Source: Planctomycetota bacterium (GTDB taxonomy: Bacteria > Planctomycetota > J058). From it: DNA of 35,298 nucleotides. The position numbers were made by a program, and so were the translations under genes. The notes below the pieces were generated by a model. It was not told the DNA's origin, ran no database searches, and saw only the letters and a list, made by a program, of their open reading frames with translations. The stretch lies in assembly GCA_019636275.1 (NCBI GenBank), contig JAHBXY010000098.1, positions 1 through 35,298 of the forward strand, read 5' to 3'. This document shows, piece by piece, positions 9,236 through 16,649 of the stretch (positions within the stretch are counted from its first letter, which is position 1; each line of letters begins with the position of its first letter).

Positions 9236-11215
9236 TCAGCCGCCGGCCAGCGCGGCAGCATGTGGAAGGCACAGGACGGCCGCCCGATCGGCGCGCGCGC
9301 GAGCGCCGCCTGGCCTGCTCGGGCGGCCCGATCGACGGTCGGATCGGGCGAGTCGGCGCGCGGGTCGACCAGGTGGCGGGCCTCCGCGGCCAGGGCGGTC
9401 AGCTCGCGCGCCGCTTCTCGTCGGCCGGGCGGCGGCGGCCTCGGAGGGCCTCGGCCGCCTCCAGGCGCGGCCGGTGGCCCGGGCCAGCGCCAGCAGCCGG
9501 CGCGCGACCCGCAGGCGGCGCGCGCAGGGCCGCCGCGAGCGCGCCCCAGGCGGCGTCGAGCGCGGCCGGGTCGGGGGCTGGCCGAGGCTCAGGAGCAGGC
9601 CCTCGGCAAGGCGGCGCCGCGCCTCCGGGCCGCTCCCCGCCCGCTCGGCGGCCGCCTGCGCGTCGGCGACGCGCCCCAGTCGGCCGAGGGCGTGCGCGCG
9701 CAGGGCGTGCGCCCCGGGGGCCAGCGCCGGGTCGGCCGCGGCGCGCTCGAAGGCGGCCGCGGCGGCCTCGAGGTCCGGCGCCGCCAGGGCGATGGCGCCC
9801 TCGAGCAGGGCGACGGCGGGCGCGTGCTCGGGCCCGAGCGCCCGCAGAGGCTCGAGCTCGGGGTGCGTCGGGTCGCCCACGCGGACCCGGAGGCGCCCGC
9901 GCGCCAGGAGCGCCGCCGCGCGCTCGGCCGCGGGCAGGGCGTCGAGGTCGTGGCGGGTGACGGGCGCGCGCGTCAGCGCGTCGAGGGCCACCTCGCCGTC
10001 CTCGGCGGCCAGGGCGAGGTCGAGGAGACGCAGGCGCGCCCGGCGCGCCAGGGTCGGGTCGAGGTCGAACGCCTCCTGGGCCCGCGCCAGGGCGCCGAGC
10101 AGGGCGACCGCCTCCACGCCGGGGGCCGCCGTCGCGCGCTCGAGCTCCTTGAGCGCCTGCGCGCGGGCGGCGCGCGCCGCGGCCTCGGCCTCGCGCGCGA
10201 CTCGCCACCTGAGGGCCACGGCGCCGAGGCCGACCCCCAGGCCGACGAGCGCGACGAGCCCGAGCGTGGCCACCACCGCTCGCCGGCGCGGCCGCGCCCG
10301 GCGCAGCAGCCCTGCGGCCGTCGGCTCGCCCTGGAGCGCGCGCTCGAGGTCCAGCGCCAGGTCGCCCGCGGTCGCGTAGCGGTCCTCCGGGCGCTTCTCG
10401 AGCGCGCGCCGGGCCACCGGCTCGAGGGCCAGGAGCAGCGCGCGCGGCCCGTCGGCGTCGACGACCTCGCGCGCGTCGCCCGACTCGAACGGCGGCGGGT
10501 CCGCCTCGACGATCTGCGCCAGGAGCTCGAGCGCGGTCTGGCCCTCGAACGGCAGGCGCCCGGTGGCGAGCTCGTAGAGCATCACGCCCAGCGCGAACAC
10601 GTCGGTCGGCGGCCCGGCGCGGGCGACCTCGCCCGTGGCCTGTTCGGGGGCCATGTAGTGCGGCGTGCCGAGGACCGCCCCGTCGGCCGTGAGGCGCGAC
10701 TCGCCGCCGACCTGCTTGGCGAGGCCGAAGTCGGTCACGCGCGGGACGAGCGCCTCGCCGCGCCGCTCGAGGAGCACGTTGTCGGGCTTGAGGTCGCGGT
10801 GCAGGTAGCCCTTCGCGTGCGCCGCGCCGATCGCGCGCGCGACGCCCGCCAGCACCTCGACGCGCCGGCGCAGGTCGAGGTCGGCCTTCGCCGCGCCGAG
10901 GCTCGGGCCGTCCACCAGCTCCATGGCGTACCACGGGACCTCGGCCGCCGCGTCGGCGTCGAGGACGCGCACGACCCCGTCGGTGTCGAGGGCGCGCTGC
11001 GCCTCGACCTCGCGCGCGAAGCGCCGCCGCTGCTCCGGCGTGGCCGCGCGGCCGGCCAGGACCAGCTTGAGGGCGACGCGCCGGCCCGAACGCCGGTCGA
11101 CGGCGCGGTAGACGGCGCCCATGCCGCCGCGGGCGATCGGGGCCTCGATCGCGTAGGGGCCCACCTGCGACGGGTCGGGCGTCCCCCGCGGCGAGGGTCC
11201 CGGCCCGGAGGTCAC
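9236..11215 (-). CDS. Serine/threonine protein kinase, PknB-like, frameshifted in its C-terminal tail
   Basis: The kinase domain (about residues 18-295) has a P loop (IARGGMGAVY), Lys50 in VALK, the catalytic loop HRDLKPDN (139-146), DFG at 162-164 and APE at 189-191, so it should be active. One membrane helix follows (about 313-335), then TPR-like helices to about base 9610, after which this frame loses coding character. Coding character moves at least four more times between 9610 and 9090: ALDAAWGALAAAL in a second frame, RRLRVARRLLALARATG back in the first, ELTALAAEARHLVDP to REALKAA in a third, LDDGLFGPLDPLAPTR, then the 7877-9106 frame. The intact protein would have about 1110 residues. 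The GTG at 11215 overlaps the cyclase stop by GTGA, so both are probably co-translated and work in one signalling pathway. Either this is real decay or a patch of sequence errors. Confidence 0.85.
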   Translation of the reverse strand: MTSGPGPSPRGTPDPSQVGPYAIEAPIARGGMGAVYRAVDRRSGRRVALKLVLAGRAATPEQRRRFAREVEAQRALDTDGVVRVLDADAAAEVPWYAMELVDGPSLGAAKADLDLRRRVEVLAGVARAIGAAHAKGYLHRDLKPDNVLLERRGEALVPRVTDFGLAKQVGGESRLTADGAVLGTPHYMAPEQATGEVARAGPPTDVFALGVMLYELATGRLPFEGQTALELLAQIVEADPPPFESGDAREVVDADGPRALLLALEPVARRALEKRPEDRYATAGDLALDLERALQGEPTAAGLLRRARPRRRAVVATLGLVALVGLGVGLGAVALRWRVAREAEAAARAARAQALKELERATAAPGVEAVALLGALARAQEAFDLDPTLARRARLRLLDLALAAEDGEVALDALTRAPVTRHDLDALPAAERAAALLARGRLRVRVGDPTHPELEPLRALGPEHAPAVALLEGAIALAAPDLEAAAAAFERAAADPALAPGAHALRAHALGRLGRVADAQAAAERAGSGPEARRRLAEGLLLSLGQPPTRPRSTPPGARSRRPCARRLRVARRLLALARATGRAWRRPRPSEAAAARPTRSGARADRPGRGGPPPGRPARRLARSDRRSGRPSRPGGARARADRAAVLCLPHAAALAGG

Positions 11216-13299
11216 GCCGGCGTCTGGCCGCGCGGGATCTCGTCGGGGCTCTTGTCGGCGACGAACACGCGGCGCGCGAAGAGCTCCTCGAGCGGCGTGC
11301 CGCGGACCGAGAAGGTGCCCTTCACGCAGCAGCCGTGCGGCGCCTGGATCTTGACCTCGCCCTGCACGAGGAAGTCGATCGTGAAGCGGGGCAGCTCCGG
11401 CGCGTAGCACTCGAGCCGCGCCGTCTGCCCGGGCTCGGCCGGGCGCTTGGCGAAGAGGATCAGGCCGAGCACCGCGCCGTCGGGCTGGACCTTCACCTTG
11501 ACCAGCAGGCCGCGCTGGCAGTCCTCGGCCCAGCGGTTCACCGCCATGGGGATCGAGGTCATGAACACGCCCGCGCCGCCGCCGCTCGACTGGTCGATCC
11601 CGCGCACGACGTAGGTCGTGACCTGCTTGGCCTTGCCCTTGAGCGGGACCGGCTTGAGCTTCACGCCCAGGACCTTGCCGTCGCAGCGCTCGAAGGTCGT
11701 CTCCGAGCAGAGGACCATGCCGCGGCCGGCCTTCGACTCGACGCGCTGGGCGAGGTTCACGTTGTCGCCGATGACCGTGTACTCCATGCGGCGCTCGGAG
11801 CCCATGTTGCCGGCCACGAACTGCCCGGAGTTGAGCCCGATCCCCATGTGGATCGGCGTCTGGCCCTCGGCGGCCAGCTCGCAGTTGAACAGGAACAGGG
11901 CGTTCTGCATCTCGACGCCCGCCGTGACCGCCGCGACGGCCTCGTCGGGGATCTCCATGGGGACGCCCCACACGGCCATGATGCAGTCGCCGATGAACTT
12001 GTCGACCGAGCCGTTGTACTTGAAGACGATGTCGACCATGTAGCGCATGTAGCGGTTGATCTTCTCGATCACCTGCGGGGCGCTCATGCCCTCGGACATG
12101 CTGGTGAAGCCGATCACGTCGGAGAAGAACACGGTGCCGGTCTTGGTGTCGCCGCCGAGCTTGAGGTCGATCTTGCCGCTGGCCACGTCGTTGGCGACGG
12201 TGGGCGAGAAGTAGCGCATCAGGTTCTGGCGCGCCTCGGCCTCCTTGCGGTTCTTGAGGAAGATCGCGGCCAGGGCGGCGATGCCGGCGAGGAGGTTGAT
12301 GTCGTCGGGGATGAACTTCTTCGTCCGGTCCTGCGTGTCGACCTGGATCAGCCCGAAGACCTCGTCGCGGAAGAGGAGCGGCGCGCAGGCCATGGACAAG
12401 ATGCGGAAGTTGAGGATCGACATGCCGCCGGAGAAGCGGTCGTCCTCCATGGCGTTCTGCGAGAGGATCGCCTGCTTCTCGCTGCACACCTTGCGCGCGA
12501 TCGTGCGCGAGATCTGCACCTGGTCCTTGTCGTTGCCGCCGTCGCCGCGGTTGCGGACGGCCACCGGCTCGAGCTCCTCGACCGAGTCGCCGAGGAGGAT
12601 GAAGCCGCGGTCGGCCTGCGGGAAGACGGTGAACAGCTTCTCGAGCACGAGGGCGAGCATCTCGTCGACCGAGTGCGACCCGGCGAGCATCTGCGAGATC
12701 TCGAACATGATGCTCAGGCGCTTCTGCAGGGCCTGGACCTTGTCCTCGTGCCCCTTGGCCCCGGCGAGGGTCACCTCGGGCTTGAAGACGATGCTCGCGT
12801 CGACGGAGTAGTCGGCCTCGGCCTCCTCCTCGTCCTCCTTGAGGACGAAGCCGCTCTTCCCCTCGGTGGCCGGGGCCATGCGGCCCGTCACGCCGGCGAG
12901 CGGCGCGGGCGACGCGCCGAAGGTCGGCCCGCCCGGCGACGCGCCGAAGGCGCCCAGGGCCACGTCCTCGCCCGAGAGCGAGAGCGGCGGCAGGGGCATC
13001 GTGACGTCGTTCTCGTTCGTGTTGCTGTAGCGCAGGTTGATCCCGCCGACGGTGATCATGTCGGACTCGATCAACAGGTGCTTCTGGATGCGCTGGTTGT
13101 TGACGTAGGTGCCGTTCGACGAGCCCAGGTCCTGGACGAAGAACTTGCCGGCCTCGCAGCTGAACTGGAAGTGCTTGCGCGAGACGCCGGGGGCGAACAC
13201 CTGGATCGCGTTCCCGGGGTCCCGGCCGACCAGCTCGCCCCCCTTGAGGACGAAGATCTGGTCCCGGTTGGGACCGTTCAGGATCCGCACCGATGCCAT
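11212..13299 (-). CDS. FHA-GAF-class III adenylate/guanylate cyclase
   Basis: Cytosolic cyclase of 695 residues. An N-terminal FHA domain (about 1-95; GRDPGN, SRKHF, SSNGTYVNN) should bind phosphothreonine. A Gly/Pro-rich linker follows (110-150), then a GAF-type sensor (about 195-350). The class III catalytic domain (about 385-570) has metal-binding Asp394 (FSDVIGF) and Asp438 (DKFIGD), base-contacting Lys434 and Thr508 (YTVIGDN), and the Asn515/Arg519 pair (NLAQR), so it looks active and cAMP-type is the better guess. The last 120 residues are beta-rich and unassigned, with some resemblance to PilZ-like folds. The FHA module together with the coupled Ser/Thr kinase suggests that phosphorylation recruits or controls the cyclase. 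The ATG at 13299 gives the standard FHA start. Confidence 0.93.
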   Translation of the reverse strand: MASVRILNGPNRDQIFVLKGGELVGRDPGNAIQVFAPGVSRKHFQFSCEAGKFFVQDLGSSNGTYVNNQRIQKHLLIESDMITVGGINLRYSNTNENDVTMPLPPLSLSGEDVALGAFGASPGGPTFGASPAPLAGVTGRMAPATEGKSGFVLKEDEEEAEADYSVDASIVFKPEVTLAGAKGHEDKVQALQKRLSIMFEISQMLAGSHSVDEMLALVLEKLFTVFPQADRGFILLGDSVEELEPVAVRNRGDGGNDKDQVQISRTIARKVCSEKQAILSQNAMEDDRFSGGMSILNFRILSMACAPLLFRDEVFGLIQVDTQDRTKKFIPDDINLLAGIAALAAIFLKNRKEAEARQNLMRYFSPTVANDVASGKIDLKLGGDTKTGTVFFSDVIGFTSMSEGMSAPQVIEKINRYMRYMVDIVFKYNGSVDKFIGDCIMAVWGVPMEIPDEAVAAVTAGVEMQNALFLFNCELAAEGQTPIHMGIGLNSGQFVAGNMGSERRMEYTVIGDNVNLAQRVESKAGRGMVLCSETTFERCDGKVLGVKLKPVPLKGKAKQVTTYVVRGIDQSSGGGAGVFMTSIPMAVNRWAEDCQRGLLVKVKVQPDGAVLGLILFAKRPAEPGQTARLECYAPELPRFTIDFLVQGEVKIQAPHGCCVKGTFSVRGTPLEELFARRVFVADKSPDEIPRGQTPA

Positions 13300-13353
13300 C
13301 GAACGACCCCCCCGCGGCCCGGCCTGGCCCCCCAGGGCGACCCCGGGGCCGGG

Positions 13354-13359
13354 AGTATA
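13354..13359 (-). promoter_or_regulatory. Candidate -10 box for the cyclase-kinase unit
   Basis: The minus strand reads TATACT (5 of 6 to the sigma-70 consensus) about 55 nt before the cyclase ATG, in a stretch otherwise almost pure G+C. No good -35 box is visible at 16-18 nt. Confidence 0.4.
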
Positions 13360-13476
13360 GCAGGCGCGAGCGTGCGGGTCCGGCGCTGGCGGTGCAGGGC
13401 GGCTTGACGGGTGAGCACGTCGTGCCCGGATGCGTCATGAGCCGGTAAAAGGGCGCCGCTGCAGGGGTTCGGCGTG

Positions 13477-13506
13477 TAGACAGCCCCGCGCGCGATGCCC
13501 TATGGT
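13477..13506 (+). promoter_or_regulatory. Candidate sigma-70 promoter of the zinc-ribbon gene
   Basis: TAGACA (13477-13482) and TATGGT (13501-13506) are 18 nt apart and match the consensus boxes at 5 and 4 of 6 positions. They predict transcription start near 13513 and a leader of about 33 nt that carries AGGAGG (13536-13541). The 11-bp palindrome GCACGTCGTGC at 13415-13425 lies between the two divergent units. Confidence 0.45.
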
Positions 13507-13545
13507 TGCCCGGGTCAGCGGAGAGCTTCCGACCCAGGAGGACCC

Positions 13546-14175
13546 ATGAGCACGTCATCGGCGGAGAGCGCGCGGCTCGCGCCTCCCGAGAAGATCGAGT
13601 TCGCGTGCAGCTGCGGGAAGCGCTACCGGGTGCCCGCCTCCAAGGCGGGCAAGAAGGTGCGTTGCCGCGGCTGCCGCCTGCAGACCCGCGTCCCCGGGGA
13701 CGCCGGTGGGATCTCGCTGCGCACGCGCAAGGCGATCCTCGACGAGCTGGGGATCGACCCGGACGCGGCGGAGAAGGCCTTCGAGCAGGAGCAGGTCAAG
13801 GGCTACACCTGCGCCCGCTGCGCGGAGAGCATCACCGAGGACGAGCTGGCCGGCGCCTACGGCGAGGAGGGCCTGGTGTGCTCCTCGTGCCGCGCGGCCG
13901 AGGTCGCGCAGCGCGGCGAGCACGACGAGGAGCGCAAGAAGAAGGACAAGCGCCTGCAGCAGTGGAGCAAGCAGGGCTCGGCCGATGCGGCCAGGAAGAA
14001 GGCCTGGGCCTACTCGGCGCTGTTCTTCGCCGGGACGGCCGGCTTCGTGCACAGCTTCTTCGCGCCGGCGCTCCTCGTGAGCCTGGGCGTGGGCGCCGCG
14101 GTCGCCGCCCTGGGCGGGCGGGCGATCTTCATGGCCTACGAGCCGACGCCGGAGCCCGCGAAGAAGAAGGCCTGA
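13546..14175 (+). CDS. Double zinc-ribbon membrane protein of unknown function
   Basis: Protein of 209 residues. The first zinc ribbon uses Cys21, Cys23, Cys40 and Cys43 (CSCGKRYRVP ... CRGC), a module common at the start of planctomycete proteins. The second uses Cys89, Cys92, Cys112 and Cys115 (CARC ... CSSC). Between them lies a helix with RKAILDELGIDPDAAEKAF. A charged Lys/Glu/Arg segment (about 125-152) precedes two membrane helices (about 154-171 and 174-197) and a lysine tail. The ATG at 13546 follows a perfect AGGAGG by 4 nt. The zinc ribbons probably face the cytoplasm. No partner is evident: the gene is divergent from the cyclase and convergent with the CDGSH gene. Calling the gene real is safe; its function is unknown. 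Confidence 0.88.
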   Translation: MSTSSAESARLAPPEKIEFACSCGKRYRVPASKAGKKVRCRGCRLQTRVPGDAGGISLRTRKAILDELGIDPDAAEKAFEQEQVKGYTCARCAESITEDELAGAYGEEGLVCSSCRAAEVAQRGEHDEERKKKDKRLQQWSKQGSADAARKKAWAYSALFFAGTAGFVHSFFAPALLVSLGVGAAVAALGGRAIFMAYEPTPEPAKKKA

Positions 14176-14181
14176 GGTGTG

Positions 14182-14209
14182 CTCGCTCGCTGCTCCGGTC
14201 GAAGCCTGG
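14182..14209 (-). repeat. 28-bp 3' flanking element, copy 2
   Basis: Starts 6 nt after the zinc-ribbon stop codon. Its reverse complement matches 7728-7755 at 26 of 28 positions. The two copies face the same way relative to the gene they follow. Confidence 0.55.
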
Positions 14210-14248
14210 CGAGCGTCGATTGCTTCGGGTGCACCGAGAGCGGCAGTC

Positions 14249-14270
14249 CGAGCCGGGGCGAGGCGGCTCG
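14249..14270. terminator. Weak hairpin between convergent genes
   Basis: CGAGCC (14249-14254) and GGCTCG (14265-14270) can pair around a 10-nt loop between the zinc-ribbon and CDGSH stops. There is no T tract, so it is only a candidate. Confidence 0.25.
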
Positions 14271-14284
14271 CCCGCGCGCCGGCC

Positions 14285-14545
14285 TCACAGGCGGCTGTGC
14301 GAGCCGTCGCAGTAGGGCGGCGTCTTCGTCGCCTTGCACCCGCACCAGGCGACCATCTTCGCCTCGGGGCACACGGTCTCGAGCGGCGTGAAGGCGGTCC
14401 CGGCGTGCGAGCCGTCGCAGAACGGCTGCGCCTTCGAGCGCCCGCAGGCGCACCACCAGCGCGTCGCGCCGGCCTGCTCCTTCAGCACGTAGGGGCGGGC
14501 CTGCGGGCAGAGGGCCCGCGTCGGGTCGTCGATCGGGTCGGTCAC
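14285..14545 (-). CDS. Tandem CDGSH iron-sulfur domain protein
   Basis: Small protein of 86 residues with two complete CDGSH motifs, CACGRSKAQPFCDGSH and CGCKATKTPPYCDGSH. Each offers three Cys and one His for a redox-active, acid-labile [2Fe-2S] cluster, as in mitoNEET and bacterial tandem CDGSH proteins. No membrane helix is present, so it should be cytosolic. The GTG at 14545 overlaps the queC stop (GTGA), which places the gene second in a two-gene unit. The pairing is notable because the queuosine pathway includes iron-sulfur enzymes (QueE, QueG/QueH), but a direct role is inference. A ferredoxin-like electron-carrier role is the family's general description. The motifs make the family assignment almost certain. 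Confidence 0.92.
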   Translation of the reverse strand: MTDPIDDPTRALCPQARPYVLKEQAGATRWWCACGRSKAQPFCDGSHAGTAFTPLETVCPEAKMVAWCGCKATKTPPYCDGSHSRL

Positions 14546-15249
14546 GGGGCGGCTCCTGCGTAGGCGATCGGGTCGCGCTCGCCGGCCTCGCGGAAGCCCT
14601 TGAGGCGGAGCTGGCAGGCGTCGCAGCGCCCGCAGGCGCGCTCCCCGGGCTGCGGATCGTAGCAGGTCCAGGTGAGCTCGAGGGGCGCCCCGACCTCGCG
14701 CCCCAGGCGCACGATCCCGGCCTTCGTCAGCTCGAGCAGCGGCGCGAGGACCTCGAAGCGCACGCCCTGCTCGGCGCCCGCGCGGGTGCCGGCCGCGGCG
14801 ACGGCCTCGAAGGCGCGCAGGAAGGCCGGCCGGCAGTCGGGGTAGCCCGAGTAGTCGACGGCGTTGGCGCCGATCACGAGCTTGCTCGCGCCGGCGACCT
14901 CGGCCAGCCCCAGGGCCAGGGCCAGGAGCACGGTGTTGCGGGCGGGCACGTAGGTGACCGGCACGTCGCGGGCGAGGTCGTCGGCGGGGCGGTCCTTCGG
15001 GACCTCGAGGGCGGCGTCGGTGAGGGCGCTGCCGCCGATCGCGGCCAGGTCGAGGCGCACGACGCGGTGAGGCACGCCCAGCCGCGCGGCGACGGCGCGG
15101 GCGCGGTCGAGCTCGACGCGCTGGCGCTGGCCGTAGTCGACGGACAGCGCGGTGACCTCGAGCCCGCGCCGCAGGGCCCAGCAGGTGGCGGTCGTCGAGT
15201 CGAGGCCGCCCGAGAGGAGCGACACCGCGCGGTCGGTCTGCGCCTTCAT
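14542..15249 (-). CDS. queC: 7-cyano-7-deazaguanine synthase QueC
   Basis: Converts 7-carboxy-7-deazaguanine, ATP and ammonia into preQ0, the precursor of queuosine in tRNA and of some 7-deazaguanine DNA modifications. The 235-residue length is typical. Visible motifs are the PP-loop SGGLDST (13-19), ALSVDYGQR, the YVPARNT segment, GANAVDYSGYPDCRP, and the zinc-binding cysteines Cys196, Cys206, Cys209 and Cys212 (C...ACGRCDAC). The ATG at 15249 gives the normal N terminus. No queD, queE or queF is in the window. The CDGSH gene overlaps its stop codon. The plsC gene is divergent across 104 bp, in which I see no preQ1-riboswitch-like hairpin. Confidence 0.97.
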   Translation of the reverse strand: MKAQTDRAVSLLSGGLDSTTATCWALRRGLEVTALSVDYGQRQRVELDRARAVAARLGVPHRVVRLDLAAIGGSALTDAALEVPKDRPADDLARDVPVTYVPARNTVLLALALGLAEVAGASKLVIGANAVDYSGYPDCRPAFLRAFEAVAAAGTRAGAEQGVRFEVLAPLLELTKAGIVRLGREVGAPLELTWTCYDPQPGERACGRCDACQLRLKGFREAGERDPIAYAGAAP

Positions 15250-15353
15250 AAGCCCGTGCTCCCGCTGGGATCCTACCCCGGCCCCGGCGGGCGGCCCGGG
15301 CGATGGAACCCGCTCGTCTCCCTGCCCCGGGGGCGTCTAGAATCTCGGGGCTC

Positions 15354-16130
15354 ATGTTCATCCTCAAGCCCGACGACCTGCGCTTCGACCTGACCTTCGC
15401 CGCCCAGCGCGCGTTCATGCTCCCGCTGGTGTGGTTCGTGTTCCGCGTGCTCAACGACGTGCGCGTCGAGGGGCTCGAGCACTTCGAGGAGGTCGAGGGC
15501 GAGTCGATCATCCTCGCGCCCAACCACACGTCGGCCTGGGACTCCTGGGTGGGGACGGTGTGGGCGCTCTCGGCGCGCAAGCGCTTCGTCGACCGCGAGT
15601 CCTACACGTGCGTCCTGGCGGCGCCCGAGAACGTGCCCACGCCGGCGCTCAAGCTGCTCACGTCGCTCCTGGGCGCGATCCCGGTCGACCGCGAGCGTGG
15701 GGTGGAGCAGTTCGCCCTGCAGGACACGGTGCGGATCATGCGCGAGGGCAAGCGCAACGTCGTGCTCACGGTCTACCCCGAGGGCACGCGCTCGCGCGAC
15801 GGCCGGCTGCGGCAGCGCGGCAAGGCCGGGATCGGCTGGCTCGTGCACGAGACGAACGCCCCGGTGGTGCCGATCTACCACCACGGCGCGACGCGCATGC
15901 CCGGGCTCGGCATGAACCTGCGGCTCAAGGTCGGCAAGCCCCTGCGCTTCGACCGCTACCGCGACGCCGCGCCCGGGTCGGCCACCTACCGGGGGATCAC
16001 GGAGGAGATCATGACCTCCCTCCGCGGCCTCGAGGCCGACGTCCTCGGCGCGCGCCGCGCGCGTCGCGCGCGCGCGTCGGCGGCCGCCGCCCCCCGGCCG
16101 CCGGCCCCGGTCGAGTCCGCGGCGAGCTGA
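15354..16130 (+). CDS. 1-acyl-sn-glycerol-3-phosphate acyltransferase family protein (PlsC-type)
   Basis: Membrane-associated acyltransferase of 258 residues that would acylate lysophosphatidic acid or a related acceptor in phospholipid synthesis. It shows the catalytic motif NHTSAWD (His58-Asp63, HX4D), a hydrophobic N-terminal segment (about 18-33), the acceptor-binding motif PEGTRS (142-147) and VVPIYHHG (about 169-176). The Ala/Arg/Pro-rich tail after about residue 225 is low complexity. The ATG at 15354 was chosen because FILKPDDLRFDL begins the conserved part; an ATG at 15303 would add an unconserved 17 residues. TAGAAT at 15338-15343 resembles a -10 box only 10 nt before the ATG and would leave almost no leader. 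The true acceptor cannot be told from sequence. Confidence 0.93.
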   Translation: MFILKPDDLRFDLTFAAQRAFMLPLVWFVFRVLNDVRVEGLEHFEEVEGESIILAPNHTSAWDSWVGTVWALSARKRFVDRESYTCVLAAPENVPTPALKLLTSLLGAIPVDRERGVEQFALQDTVRIMREGKRNVVLTVYPEGTRSRDGRLRQRGKAGIGWLVHETNAPVVPIYHHGATRMPGLGMNLRLKVGKPLRFDRYRDAAPGSATYRGITEEIMTSLRGLEADVLGARRARRARASAAAAPRPPAPVESAAS

Positions 16131-16146
16131 GCGGCTCCGGAACGCG

Positions 16147-16172
16147 CAGGGGCGGCCGGTTGGCCGCCCCTG
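16147..16172. terminator. Strong hairpin between plsC-type gene and tRNA-Leu
   Basis: CAGGGGCGGCC (16147-16157) and its perfect complement (16162-16172) flank the loop GGTT. It lies 16 nt past the acyltransferase stop and 22 nt beyond the tRNA 3' end, so it could end transcription from both sides. It lacks a clean T run. Confidence 0.6.
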
Positions 16173-16193
16173 TCGACGTCGAGCTCTCTCTCA

Positions 16194-16277
16194 TGCAGAG
16201 GGGGGGACTTGAACCCCCAAGGGCGTAAGCCCACTAGAACCTGAATCTAGCGCGTCTGCCAATTCCGCCACCCCTGC
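16194..16277 (-). tRNA. tRNA-Leu (anticodon CAG)
   Basis: On the minus strand the acceptor arm GCAGGGG pairs with CCTCTGC (one G-U pair), followed by the discriminator A at 16194. The D arm (GGCGGAATTGGCAGACGCG) is the class II leucine type. The anticodon stem CTAGA/TCTAG encloses the loop TTCAGGT, giving anticodon CAG. A variable arm (TGGGCTTACGCCCTT) and T arm with loop TTCAAGT follow. CCA is not encoded. The folding was done by eye. Confidence 0.95.
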
Positions 16278-16305
16278 AGGGGCGTCGTTCTCACGACGGG
16301 GGCTG

Positions 16306-16311
16306 ATCTTA
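16306..16311 (-). promoter_or_regulatory. Possible -10 box for tRNA-Leu
   Basis: The minus strand reads TAAGAT about 29 nt before the tRNA 5' end, with TTCCCA 18 nt upstream; both match the consensus at 4 of 6. A small inverted repeat (GTCGT-TCTC-ACGAC, 16284-16297) lies between box and gene. Confidence 0.3.
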
Positions 16312-16497
16312 GCACGGGCGTGGAGCGGGTGGGAAGGGGGTGCGCGACCTGCGGTCGGGGGGCCGTAAGGTCAGTAGCGGTCGTCAGCGGCTCTCGGGTG
16401 GCCCCGTCCTCCTGCCTCGCTTCCTCCGCTCGCACCATCGCGCCCGCTCGGCGAGCCTACTGCTACGTAGCACCCCGCCGTTTCGACTCGTCCCGGT

Positions 16498-16551
16498 CGG
16501 ACCAGGATCGTTCCGTGGGCAGGGGGCTTGGCACCACAGACGGTCGGGTCC
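16498..16551 (-). repeat. Dispersed accessory repeat, copy A
   Basis: On the plus strand it runs from CGGACCAGGATC through GGGGGCTTGGCACCAC to GGTCGGGTCC. It aligns over its length with 18341-18396 and 23417-23465, and partly with 22121-22155. Its ends, GGACC and GGTCC when read on one strand, are inverted. This is the most diverged full-length copy. It borders an Ig-like gene remnant on the minus strand. Confidence 0.65.
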
Positions 16552-16649
16552 CTGGCCCTCGCCGGCCCCGGGTCCCTCGCTCTCGCCGCCCCCAGCGCCT
16601 CGCCCGCCAGCGTGGGGAGCGGGGCTCGTCCGGCGCGGTCCGGCGCGCG

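Noticed and set aside
15250..15353. preQ1 riboswitch before queC
   Set aside because: The 104-bp gap has no hairpin followed by an A-rich tail of the preQ1 type.
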